Shown here: piece by piece, positions 38,901-51,182 of the stretch
Layout of the letters: every line of letters begins with the position of its first letter
How positions within the stretch are numbered: position 1 is the first letter of the stretch
Assembly: GCA_902806565.1 (NCBI GenBank)
Contig: CADCXA010000064.1
Coordinates: 1 to 64,000, forward strand
Length of the DNA stretch: 64,000 nucleotides
DNA from: Hypoxylon rubiginosum
Lineage: Eukaryota > Ascomycota > Sordariomycetes > Xylariales > Hypoxylaceae
Direction of reading: 5' to 3'
Notes under the pieces: model-generated
Seen by the model: the letters and a program-made list of their open reading frames with translations, nothing else
Databases searched by the model: none
What the model was told of the DNA's origin: nothing
Made by a program: the position numbers and the translations under genes

Positions 38901-41397
38901 TATAAAAAAATCTTATTTATTATAATTTAACTATATATATTTAATTTTTACTTTAACTTTTAATTAAAATAAAACTATATAAAAATAAAAATAAAATAAT
39001 TATAATAATTAATATAAAAATATAATTTAATTTAATCACTAAATTTTATATAATAAAATTTAAACTTTTAATATTTAAAATTTATTTAATATAATTAAAA
39101 TTTGAATTTTATATTTTTATAAAAATTATAAAAATTATAAAAAATCTTATTTAAATTAAAAACCAATTTTTATAATATTTAATTTATATTATAAAAAACA
39201 CCTTTATATTATTTAAACTATTATTAAAACTAAATTTTATTTTTTTTATAAAAATAAGCTTTTATTATAAAAACTTTAAAATAATAAATAATTTAATTTT
39301 TAAAAAAATATTAATAAAAATATTATTAATATTTAATTAACTAAATAAAAAATAAATAAAAAAATTAATATAATTAAAACTTATTTTAAAAAATTACTAA
39401 TTATTAATAATTAAAGTTATATTAATAATTATAAAAAACTTATAATAAAAAAAATAAGTAATAATAAAAAAAAAAGTATTTTATTTTATAAAATAAGTTT
39501 ATAAATATTATTAATATTAATTAATAAAATAAATCTTTTTAATTTTTTTAATAATTTTTATAATAATATATAAGTTAATTTAATAAATACCTTTAAATAT
39601 AGTTTTAATAAAAACAAAATAATTTTTTATATATTAATAAATAATAATTTTTTTAAAATTATAAAAATTACTATTTAAAAAGTTATTAAAAAAGTAAAAA
39701 AAAAAAAAAACTAAAATTAATATAAAGTAAAAACTAACTTTAGTTTAATTTTTATTAATATTATATATAAATTTAAAACCTTAAAAGTTAATTTTATTAA
39801 TAATGTTTTTATTAATAAATTTATATTACCAGGATTATTTAACTAAAAAAAGGAGTTTTTTTAATTAATATAAAATTAAATTAAAAATTTTTTAACATTT
39901 TATAAAAAAAACTTTTATAAAAATATCTACCTTAAATTTATAACCTAGTTTTATAATAAATATTTAAAACTTAATAAACTTAAAATAATTAAAAAAAAAT
40001 TAAAAACTTTTAAAATAATTAATATTAAAAAGGATATTTTTATTAAAATATTTTATAAAAAAAAAATAATTTTAACTTAAGATTTTAATAAAATTAATTA
40101 TATAAAAAAAAATATAATATTTAATTATATAATTAAAACTATTTTATATTTTATATAATAAGTTAAAAATATTTTAATTTTTATTTTTTTTAAAAATAAA
40201 GTTATTTAAATTTTAAAAAAGCGTTTAAAAAATAATATTTTATAAAAAAATTATAACTTATATTAAAACGTTTAGTTTATTATTAAAAAAAAAAAAAAAT
40301 TTTTTAAATTAATTAATTTTTATATTAAACTTAATAAAAAAATAATTTAAGATATTTTTTTATTAAAAAGCTATAAGAAATTTTTTATAAAATTTATAAT
40401 ATATTAAATCCTATTTATAATAAACTAGTTCTTAAAATATAATTAAATAAAATTAAATTTTTTTAATAAGTAATTAATAACTTTTATTATATTAATTAAA
40501 TTAGTGGAAATAATAATATTATTATAAAAAGCGATAAATTTAATTATTTATTTTTTAAAAATAATTATTTAAGTGTTTTATAATTTTATATTAAATAAGT
40601 ATAAGTTTTTTTTTAATAATATAAAAGTTAAAGAATTAACTACTTAATATAAAAATTAAAAAGTTTATTTTAAAATATAATATTTTATTTTTAAATATAT
40701 AAAAAATATTAACATTATTTTATTAAATTTTAAACTTATTAATATAATAATAAATAAAAAAAAGTTAGAATTTTATCGTTTAACAGTAAAAATTATAAAA
40801 TATATTTATAATATTTATAAAAAAAAACTAATTTTATTAAAAACCTTTAAAATATAAAAATAAAGTTCCTATAAAAATATAAAAAATATTAAATCTTTTA
40901 TTAATATTATTATTTATTTTAAGTTTTAAATTAAATTATATGTTTTAATTATTATACTTTTAATAAAATTACTTTAAAAAAACACCTTATAAAAATAAAT
41001 AAAAAACTAAAAGTAAGTTATATAAATATTAAAAGATATATTAAATAACGTTTTATATTTTATTAATTTTAATTATATTTATAAAAAACTAATTATTTTA
41101 TAAATAAATATTTTAAAAAATAATTAAGGTTATATATTAAAATAGTTTAATAATTAAAGCATTTTTTATTTTTTAAAATATAAGTTAAATATATAACGTG
41201 AAATAAAAAAAAATTATAATATTTTAAAATTTAAAGTTTTAGTTATTATAAAATCTTTTCGTTAGTTATAAATTTATTTTTATAATATTTATTTTTTACT
41301 ATAAATAAACGTAAAAACACTAATTATTTAATTAAATAATAAATTTATAAATTTATTAAAAGTAAAATTAATTTAATAGATTATTTATATTAAATTA

Positions 41398-41463
41398 TTT
41401 AATTTTAAGATTAAATATATACCCGGTAAATTTAATATAATAACTAACTTTTTATTTTATAAA
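41398..41463 (+). pseudogene. Relic of Ty3/gypsy reverse transcriptase/RNase H (end of RNase H)
   Basis: The plus-strand frame reads FNFKIKYIPGK followed by FNIITNFLFYK. This matches the conserved end of Ty3/gypsy RNase H, in which an F-x-I-x-Y-x-PGK motif is followed about six residues later by an A-D-x-L/F-S-R motif. The departures from the consensus in the second part can each be explained by G-to-A or C-to-T changes, as expected from RIP. Stops lie a few codons upstream, so this is not functional. Confidence 0.7.
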
Positions 41464-44400
41464 AAAAGAAACTTTTTAAATAAAAGAAATAACTAATAAA
41501 AAAATAATATTAATAAATATATTAATAATTAAATTTATTTTATTTAAATTATTTTAATTTTTCCAGCTTTTTTTAATATTAAATATCTTTTATTATAATT
41601 ATTAAAAGATTAAAGTAATAAATCCTAAAAAATTATAAAGTATTTAAACATTTTTATTTATCTTTTTTATTTAAAAGATAAAAAAATAATAAAAAATTAA
41701 TATATTAAAATAAAATTTTAAAATAAAATATTCTAATATATAATAGCTAAAAGTATTTTATAAAAAAGATTTAAAAAAAAGTTTCACTAGTAATAAATTA
41801 TTAATTTACTTTTATAAAAAAAATTAATTATCTAGAAAAGTTATATTAAATATAATTATAAAATATATAATTTTATAATTAATAAAATAAAAAATATATA
41901 TTATTAAAAAAGAATAAATTTAAATATAACTTAAGTTATTTTTATATATTTTAACTATTAAAAGTTTTAAATTATTAAGTTTTATAAATTAAATTTATAT
42001 AATAAATTAAATGGTTTTTTTATTATATAAATTATTAACGTATAATATATATTTTATAATTAAAAGAAAAAGGTTATTATAAAAAAAAAAAAAAAAATTA
42101 ATAATTAACTTAAAAAAAAATTATTTTTAATTATAAAATCTTTTTATTAATAAAATATAATAAAGGTTTAAAGTTTAAAAAAGTTTTTAAAAATGCTTAT
42201 TTAAAAATAAAAATAAAAAAAAAGATAAGCTTTTTTTATTATTTTAAAATATAAAACCAAATAAAAGTTAATTATAAAAAAATTATTAAAAAACTTTTTT
42301 AAATTTTAAACAAGGATAATAAAAACTAGATATTATATTTACTTAAAATTATTTAAGCTAATTAAATATTAATTAAACCTAATAAAATCTTTTTATATAA
42401 AGTTATATATAAATAAAAAGTTATAATATTTATTAAAATTATAATTTTTATATAATAAATATTTAAATAAAATAAAATAAAAAATTATAAAAAGCTTTTA
42501 ATAATTTAAATAAAACTCTTATAAAAAAAGAAAAAAAACCTTTAAAAATTAATCATTACCTTTAAAAAAAAAAAAAAAAAAAAGTTAAATAAAAAAATAA
42601 AAGATATATAAAATAAACCAAGGATATAATATTATAAAAAAATAATCTTATACTTTTATTTAATATTTTTTATTATATTAATATTTTAAATAAAAATAAG
42701 TTTTATTATAATTAATTAAAACCTTATTTAATTAATTAAATTTATAAAAAAAGTAAATATAATATTTATAAATTAAATAATATTATTTTAAAAACCATAT
42801 TTTTAAAAAACTAATTTAAACTTTTTATAAAAAATAAGTAAAAATATTAAAAACTTAATAACTTTTTTAACAACTTTTAAATTATAAAACTAAATAATAA
42901 ACAATTTAATTAAAATAAAAATAATATTTTTTATAATAAAAAGAAAAATATTAAAATATTTAATTATTTTATAAATTAAAAAGTAATAAACTTAATTATT
43001 AAAAATAATAATATAAAAATTTATTAAAATAACTTATATTAAAATAAACACATTTTAATTAATAATAAAACAAGGTAATAAATTATTAAAATTATTTTAA
43101 AAAGTAAGATTATTTTTAAAAATAAAACTTTTTAATTATAATAAATTAAGGTTTATTTTTTTAAAGAAAAAAAAAAAAATACATTATTATATTAAATTTT
43201 AAAACATTTATTAGCTTTAAATCACGTTAATTAATATAAAAACAAAATAATTATTAACTTAAAAAAACAAAGGAAAATAATTATATTTATATTTAATATT
43301 ATAATTAAAAATCCATAGATATATAATATATAGTTAATATATAATTAAAGAATTTTATTTAAAACACCTTATTTATTTTTTTTTTTACGAATTTTAAATT
43401 TTTATTATTTAAAATTAATTTATTTATTTAACTTTTATTTTATTTTTTATTTATTTTAAAATTAAGTTAATTTTATTAATAAAATAAAACGGTATAATAT
43501 TTAATATAAAGATTTTACTTTTTATTTTATTTAATTTAAAATTTTAATATTAAATTATTAAAATTAAATTAATAAATTTTTTAATATAAAATCCTTAATT
43601 AAAAAAAGATTTTAATACTTTTAAATTTAAAGATTTTTAAATTAATAATTTTAAAATTTATATTTTTTATTAAATATTAAAATAATATAAATACTATAAA
43701 ACCTTTTTATAACGTTAAAAATAAACTTATAATTAAAAAAAAGTTATATTTTAATATAATTAATAAAATTAAATACTTTTATATAACATTAGTAATATTA
43801 ATAAATTATTTTATTTAAAAGATTATATATTTAAATAAAAAAACTAAAAATATAGTATTTATTTTATATAAACTTATTAAAATAATTATTTAAAGAACTT
43901 ATATATTTAATATTAATAAATAAAAGTAATAATTATTTTAAAAATAATTATTTAAAAAAAAAATAGTAATTTTATAAAAAACTAATTACTTATTAAAAGC
44001 TTTTATTAAATATTTTTTAAAAAATATACTAATTAACAGTAAAATTACTAAATATATAAAAATTTATATTATAAATTATTTAATAAACTATATTAATTAA
44101 ATTTTTTTATAAAATTATTAAGCTTTATTAATTTATAAGTGTTTATTATTAATATAAAACCTAAAAATTAAAAATAAAAATTTTAATTAAAAATTTATTA
44201 GATTATTTATTAAAAATAATAAAAATAATAAAATTAAAAGTTTTATTATTATATAAAGCTTTTAAAAAACTATAAAAATTAATAACTTAAAAAGATATAA
44301 ATTATAATAATTTTTTTAATTTAAAACTTATTTTAATTAATAAAAGTTATAATATAAATTTAAAATTAACTTTTATACTTAAAATAATTTAATTAAAAAT

Positions 44401-46913
44401 AATAAACTATTTATTTATTTATAGTTATTTATATATTAAAAACAATAATTAACTAAAAATAAATATAATATTAAAAATTTAGTTTATTTATTAAATGTTA
44501 ATTTAAATATTAAAATTTTAAGGAAATTAATTATAATATATTTTATTTATAATAAAATATAATCCCTTAAATAACTTTAATAAAAATTTTATATTAAATT
44601 AACTTTAAAAAAACAAATTAAAATTATAATTATAAAAAATAAATAATATATTTATAAAAACGTTTTAAATTTAAAAATAAACCTTAATACTTATATTAAA
44701 CTTTTTTTAAAATATATATTTAAATATAAAGATAATATTATTAAAATTAAAAGATAATAATAAGAATAATATATTAAAATTAAAGTTTTTATAACACTTT
44801 TAAATGTATTATATAATAATAAGTTTTATAATATTATTATTATTATTAAACATTTTAAATCTTTTTAAATAAATAAAAGTAAATATAATTATTATAATTT
44901 AAATATTTTTTATTATTTTAAAAAGTAATCTAAAATATTTTAAGAAAACTAAAAAATTTAAAAAAAAAGGAAATATAAAAAATAAAAATTATCATAAAAT
45001 TCTTAGCTTTTTATCACCTTAAAAAAAGTGGGTACCGCTAATTAAAAACTAATTTATATATTATATTAATATTTTATTAACTTATAATTAAAATTAATAA
45101 AAACTTATTTATATAATAAGTTATTTAATAAAATATTTATATAAAATTATATAAATATAAAAAATATTTAATATCTTTTTTTTATTTTAATTAATATAAT
45201 TTATTTTATATTTTTTATTCTTTTTTTTTAAAAAATTAAAAATCGTAATACCTTATAATTATAATAATAATATATAAAAAAATAAAAATAATATTAATTA
45301 ATATTATAAACCTTTTAAAAGATATTTATTATATTAATAATATTACTAATTAATAAAAGTATTAATTAAAGCTTTTAAAACTTATAATAATAACATCCTT
45401 TTTTTTTATTTAATTAAAGTTAAATTTATATATTATAATTATATTATAAAACATTTTATTTTTATTAAAAATAAACCTTAAATTTTAATATAAAAAACTT
45501 ATATTTATAATTATAAACTTTTTAGTTTTATATAAAAATAAAAAATATAATAAATTATTAAAAATTAAAAGATTTTAATTACTTATTATAAAAAATATAT
45601 TATTTATTAAGTTAATCTATAAAATTAAAACATTATAAACTTTAAAAAACCATAAAATAAATAATTTTAATAATATTATATTTATTTTAATTAAATAATA
45701 TAACTTATAATTTATCCTTTTAATAACTTATTATAACTTTATAATATTAAATAAAAACTTTAATAATTATATAACTTTTTATTTTTATATAATATTAATT
45801 AATATAATAAAAAAATAAATATATATTTTTAACATTTTTATAAATAAAATAAGCTCTTTTTTTATTAAAATATAAATATTATTTATAAATTTAAATAAAA
45901 TATATAGTAATAATAAATAAGAAATAATAATTAAAAACCTTAAAAATTTATATTAAATTTAAATTATTTTTTAAAATAACAATTAAATATATAATTATTA
46001 AATAATATATATTTTTTATTTATTATTTAAAAAACCAGCTATTTTATTTTAATTACTAAAAAATAAAAATTTTAATTAAACTTTAATTTTAAATATTTTT
46101 ATAAAAACAGCGTTTAAATATATTAAAATTAAAATAATTATTAAGAAACTTTTATTTACTAAGTAACTTATAATATTAATTAAACTAATATATAATTTTA
46201 TATTTAAAATAAATTTAATAAAATTATAATTTATAATAATTAATATAATTAAAAACATTAAAAATAACTTTTTAAATAATAATTTATTTAATTTTTTAAA
46301 TAGCTTTTTAAACTTTAAATTTATAAAAAAAAGAAAAAATAAAGTTAAAAATAACTTAAAAAAAAACGTTATTATTATAATTACTTTTAATAAAATTATA
46401 TAAAAAATTAAAATTTAATACTTTTTTAAAAATAAAATTAACTTTAAAAAACGGTATAAATATTTACTAAACCTTAATTATAACTTAATCTTTTAAATAA
46501 ACCTAGTTTAAAAAATTAAATATAAATAAAAATTATTTATATTAATTAATAAATAAGTGATTAATATATAAAAAACTATAATAAATAAATTATAATTTAT
46601 TAATTTTTATAACTAGATAAATTAAAACTAATATATTATTTTAATTAATATAATTAATAAATCACTTAAAATTAAAAAGCTATTTATAAAAAAAATACAT
46701 TTTATATTAATTAAAAAATAAAAAAGAACCAGTAATTTTATAAAATTAAATAATAAAAATAAACTTATAATATAACTTATAAAAAAATTTTTAAAATAAA
46801 CTAATTAACTTAATATAAGAAAAAGTAAATAAAAGGTTTTTTTTTATAAATTTAAATTAAAATAAAACCTTATTTAAATTTAAAAAAAAGTTATAATAAA
46901 ATATAATAATTAA

Positions 46914-47169
46914 TATCTTATAAAAAATTATATAACTACCTTATAATTAGATTCTTTTTATTTTTTTCTTTTAAAAAATTTATAAAGTTTTTTATATAAC
47001 TAAATAACTATATATTATAAAAATATACACTTTTTTATAAAATATTTTAAATATATTAATTAAAATATTTTTTAAATTATTTCTTAAATTAAATATAGTT
47101 TAAAATAAATAATAACATAGCTATTATTTAAACTAAAAATCACCGGTATAAAAACAAAGTTTTATTATA
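46914..47169 (+). repeat. 3' LTR of the inner element
   Basis: 256 bp, same length as the copy-A LTR. It keeps a few C/G positions that the 5' LTR has lost (CACCGG near 47141), and vice versa. Confidence 0.75.
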
Positions 47170-49956
47170 ATATTTATTAAAAAAATAAATTTAAAAGATT
47201 TATTATAATTTATTATTAATTATTAAAAATTTAATATTATTATTATATTAATTTATTATTTAATTTTTTTAATTATAAAATTTTAAATATAATTTAAAAT
47301 TATTAAATTTTTTATTAAAATTAATTTAAAATTTAGATTTAACTTTATATAAATTAAAAAAAAAATAAATAAAAAATACTTTTTAAGTATAAATATAATT
47401 TATATAAATATTTAATAATATTTTTTAAATTTATTAATATTTTAATAACCTTTTAAGTTATAATAAATAATATTTTTTAAAATTTAATTAATATTAATAT
47501 ATTTATTTATTTTAATAATATTTTTATTTATAAAAATATTTAAAAAAAATATAATATTTTAATAAAAAAAGTTTTTAAATAATTAATAAAATACTATTTA
47601 ATAATATCACTAAAAAAGTATTTTTAAAAAGTTTAAGAAATTAAACTTTTAAAATATATTATTAAAATTAATAATATATTAATAAGTTTAAATAAAATTA
47701 AAAGTATTTAAAAATAAAAAAACCTAATTAACTTTAAAAAATACTAATAATTTATAAAATTTATAAATTTTTATTAATATTTTATTTATAACTTTTTAAT
47801 AATAATTAAATTTTTAATAAATATTAATAAAAAAAATTAAAAATAAATAAAATTAATATTAATTATTTTTAAAATATTAAAAAATTAATTTATAACTATT
47901 TTAATTTTTATTTATTTTAACTTAAATTTAATTATTTATATTAAAATAAATATCTTGGATTTTATAATAAAATTAATTTTATTTTAAAAAAATAAAACTA
48001 AGAAATTTTATTTTATAATATTTTATTTTTAAAAGTTAAACTTAGTTAAAATAAATTATAAAATTTATAATAAAAAATTATTAAATATTATTAACTTTTT
48101 TAAAAAATAAAAATAATATTTTAAAAAAATATATTATTAAATTAAAATTTATTTTAATTATTAAAACCTTTTTTATTTTATTATTATTAAAATATTAAAT
48201 TAAAAACAAGCTTAATAAATTTAATAACTTATTTTATATTAATTTATTATTAATTATTAATTAAAATATTTAAATAAAAAAACTAATATTTTATTTAAAT
48301 TATTATAATATCGTTTTAAAAAAAAAAAAGTTAAAAATTAACTAATTATTTTAGTTTTATAAAAAAAACATTTTTTATATTTATAAAAAATTATATTTAT
48401 TACCTTAATTATTATTTTATTTATATTAAAATAACTTTATAATTTTAAAATATTATAATAATTACTAAAATTTATAAAAAATTTTAAGAAAATTATATTA
48501 AAAAATCTTATTTATTTAAAATAAAAAAATTAATTAAAAAAAAATATAAAAATATAAAATAATTTATTTTACTATAAAAACCATTTATAAATATTAATAA
48601 TTTTATAATAAAAAATTATAAAATTTAAATATAATATATATATTATTAATTATATAAAAATAAATAAAATTATAAAATTAATTACTTATAACTTTTAATA
48701 ATTTAATTTAAAAAATATAGTTAAAAAATACATTAAAAAATACTTAAAATATTAAAAAAATAAAATTTTAAAATATATATTTTATAGTTTTTTTTAATTT
48801 ATAAAACTTTATTATAAATTTTAATATATTATTATAATAAATTTTATTATAAACTTATTATTATTAAATAAATATAATTTTATATAAATAATAATAAATC
48901 TTTTTATAAAAATAGTTTATTTTATTTTTTTAAAAAAAAAAAAAAAAAAAACTAATAATTTTATTAAAATTTTTATTAAAAAATATTAAAAATTATATAA
49001 TATATTATTAAATATTATTTTTAATAAAAACTTTAAATTTATAATATATTTATAAAAAAATTTCTTTAAACTAATAAATATTAAATTTTATATAAATATA
49101 ATTTTTTATTTTTAAACTAATAAATAAATTAAATAATTTAACTAGATTTTTAAAACTTATTTATAATTATTTATTAACTATAAAATAAATAATTAAAAAA
49201 ACTTATTTTTTATAATTAAATTTATTTATAATAATATAAATTTTTTTTTTTTTTATATAATATTTTTTTATATTAATTATAATTATTATTTTATAACGTA
49301 TAATTTTTTATTTAAAGTATTTAAAAACTTAAAAAGTTAATTTTACTTTTATTAAATAACTTAAGTTTAAAAAAATACCTAAAAATATTTTAAATAAAAC
49401 TAATAATAAATAAAAATTTAAATAAATAAAAAACATATTAAAATTTTTAAATATATTAAAAAATAACTAGTTATATTAAATATTAAAAATATAAAAATAA
49501 AAAAACCTATAAAAAAGTTAAACTAAAAAATACTAAGGCTTTTTAAAATTTAAAAAATAATTTTTTTAATTATTATAAAACTTATATTTTTTAAAAACTA
49601 AAAAATTTATAATTTATTTTATATTTTTTTTATTAAATTTTATTATATTAATAATTAAATATTATTTAATTTTAATTAAATTTTATAAAAAATAACTTTA
49701 ATTAAAATAAAAAACTATTAAATAAAAAAAATAAAAAACTTTATAAAAAACCTAGAAAAAATAAAATATTTAATTAAATAAAAAAAATAACTTATTAAAA
49801 AATATTAAACTTAAAAACTTTATAATTATTTATTTAATAAAAAAATTAAATATTTTATTAAAAACTTTTATTAATAATAATTAAAAAAACTTATAAACTT
49901 TTATATTTATAAAATAATATTTTAAAATAAAACTTAAAAAAAAAAAGTTAATATTA

Positions 49957-50274
49957 TATAATTTAATTTAAATAACTTATTAAATTAAAAAAACTTATAA
50001 TTATAAATTTTAATAAATTTATATTTTATATATTAATATATAAATTAACTAAAAATAAATAAATAAAAATAACTTAAATTAAAATAATAAAATTAATATA
50101 TATTAATTAAATATTTAAAATAATAATAAGGTAAAAATTAAATAATAATTTTAAAATATAAATAAGGCCTTAGATTTTTATTTAAATTAAAGGAAATCAA
50201 GGACCTTAAAACCTATAAAAATTATTATATTAAATTAAAACTATTCCAAGTCTCTGATATAAACCCTTATCACA
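49957..50274 (+). repeat. Right outer LTR, with RIP fading out toward its 3' end
   Basis: The first half is almost pure A+T like the left copy. From about 50130 C and G reappear (GG, GGCC, GGACC), and the last 30 bases look unmutated, ending in TTATCACA. The copy therefore shows both the RIP state and the original state of one repeat. Confidence 0.75.
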
Positions 50275-50309
50275 GACTTGCTAACGGCCGCATTAGACGC
50301 GTCCAGAGC

Positions 50310-50741
50310 ATGGGCTCTCCTGCTTCCTCCGCCTCACCTTCTCGCCCCGATAATGCCGGTTTAGCGAGTGGTGCTACTACGCTTCCGACGGAGGACGAGC
50401 CAGCGAATTCGGCAGATGGAGCTGCAGCGTCGCATCCGCGTGGTGGCCGTCGGCCGCGCTACCGAGACGTGCGCCTAGACGAACCCCTCGAGGCTGCACC
50501 AGAACAGACTGACCTTAGCGCGTACATTGTGCCCGCGCGACGCAAGGGCAAGAACAGAAATGGGACCCCCAGAGACGCCGGCCAACCAGACGGCTCGGCC
50601 CGAAGTGACGGGTCCCTAGGGACCAATGATGCAAATTCCGCTATGGATGTAACCTCGGCCACGGCGACCTGCCCCGTCTGCGGCGAATTCGAGGGGGACG
50701 AGACGGCTGTGGCCCACCACGTCGCCACTCACTTTGAGTGA
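50310..50741 (+). CDS. Small protein with a C-terminal CCHH zinc finger, unknown function
   Basis: Single ORF of 143 aa with ATG at 50310, only 35 bp after the right outer LTR. The first 115 residues are low-complexity (A, S, P, D, R) with the basic patch GGRRPRYRD and AYIVPARRKGKNRNG. The last 23 residues hold C121-x2-C124-x11-H136-x4-H141, a compact CCHH finger resembling UBZ-type ubiquitin-binding or classical C2H2 fingers. G+C-rich, coding-like composition. It could be a complete small gene or the last exon of a gene whose 5' part was removed by the transposon; no upstream exon can be found, as A+T DNA starts there. Function not recognised. Confidence 0.55.
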   Translation: MGSPASSASPSRPDNAGLASGATTLPTEDEPANSADGAAASHPRGGRRPRYRDVRLDEPLEAAPEQTDLSAYIVPARRKGKNRNGTPRDAGQPDGSARSDGSLGTNDANSAMDVTSATATCPVCGEFEGDETAVAHHVATHFE

Positions 50742-51182
50742 ACCACCTAGGTTAAGTAGCGAAATGTTACTTCGAGTTAGCGATACGGCAATGACAAGGA
50801 GCCAAATATCTGGTGACCATTTAAGACGGCCGATGATGTTATTTTATCAGCCATCAGATAATCTAATCGTCAGATATATCATTCAGCACTTCACAGCTCA
50901 TTCTCGTGGCATCTCAAACTGAGCTGTTTATCCTCAATTCACCTTCGATTATCTATCGGCGCTTAATACGACCAAGACCTGATGTAATGAGCGCAGCCAT
51001 TTGAGTCATGCACTTCAATGGACCGTATTCGGCAGTGGTGGTTTTGAGGTCATAACCCCTAAAAGGCAATGCCATCAAGGTGTCCATCTCCCCATCAAGG
51101 TCCCCAATGGAGCCCCTTATACATGGCGTCCATCCCGGGGGCCCTCTGCTATCAGGTTCATCATGTTCTCTAGAAATTCAGT
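50742..51182. other. Intergenic region
   Basis: 3' flank of the zinc-finger ORF and promoter of the FAD oxidoreductase gene. Nothing further recognised. Confidence 0.5.

Larger units (their letters stand above)
35022..47169 (+). mobile_element. Inner RIP-mutated Ty3/gypsy-like LTR retrotransposon, about 12.1 kb
   Basis: Flanked by LTRs at 35022-35276 and 46914-47169, in the same orientation. The 425 bp before the right LTR match the sequence before the LTR of copy A (1-425), while the sequence left of 35022 does not. This identifies 46914-47169 as the 3' LTR and 35022-35276 as the 5' LTR. A plus-strand RNase H/connection motif survives at 41398-41463. All frames are full of stops. 12 kb is long for this family; a minisatellite (35738-35919) or a further insertion may add length. 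No clean target duplication seen (ATTAA on the left, ATATT on the right). Confidence 0.7.
31133..50274. mobile_element. Outer RIP-mutated LTR retrotransposon interrupted by a nested element
   Basis: Direct repeats of equal length (318 bp) bound the whole A+T block at 31133-31450 and 49957-50274. Removing the inner element (35022-47169) leaves an internal region of 3571 + 2787 = 6358 bp, a usual size for a fungal LTR retrotransposon. An A-rich run ending in G (49936-49947), like a degraded polypurine tract, lies 10 bp before the right repeat. The right repeat ends in CACA where it is not RIP-mutated. No open reading frame remains. I could not find a clear target-site duplication. The element class is inferred from structure only. 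Confidence 0.65.

Noticed and set aside
46076..46258. 60-codon minus-strand ORF in the A+T block
   Set aside because: Only I, L, N, K, F, Y-type residues from A+T codons, inside a RIP-mutated element; chance frame.
35017..47174. Target-site duplication of the inner element
   Set aside because: The five bases left (ATTAA) and right (ATATT) do not match and RIP cannot explain the difference; not claimed.
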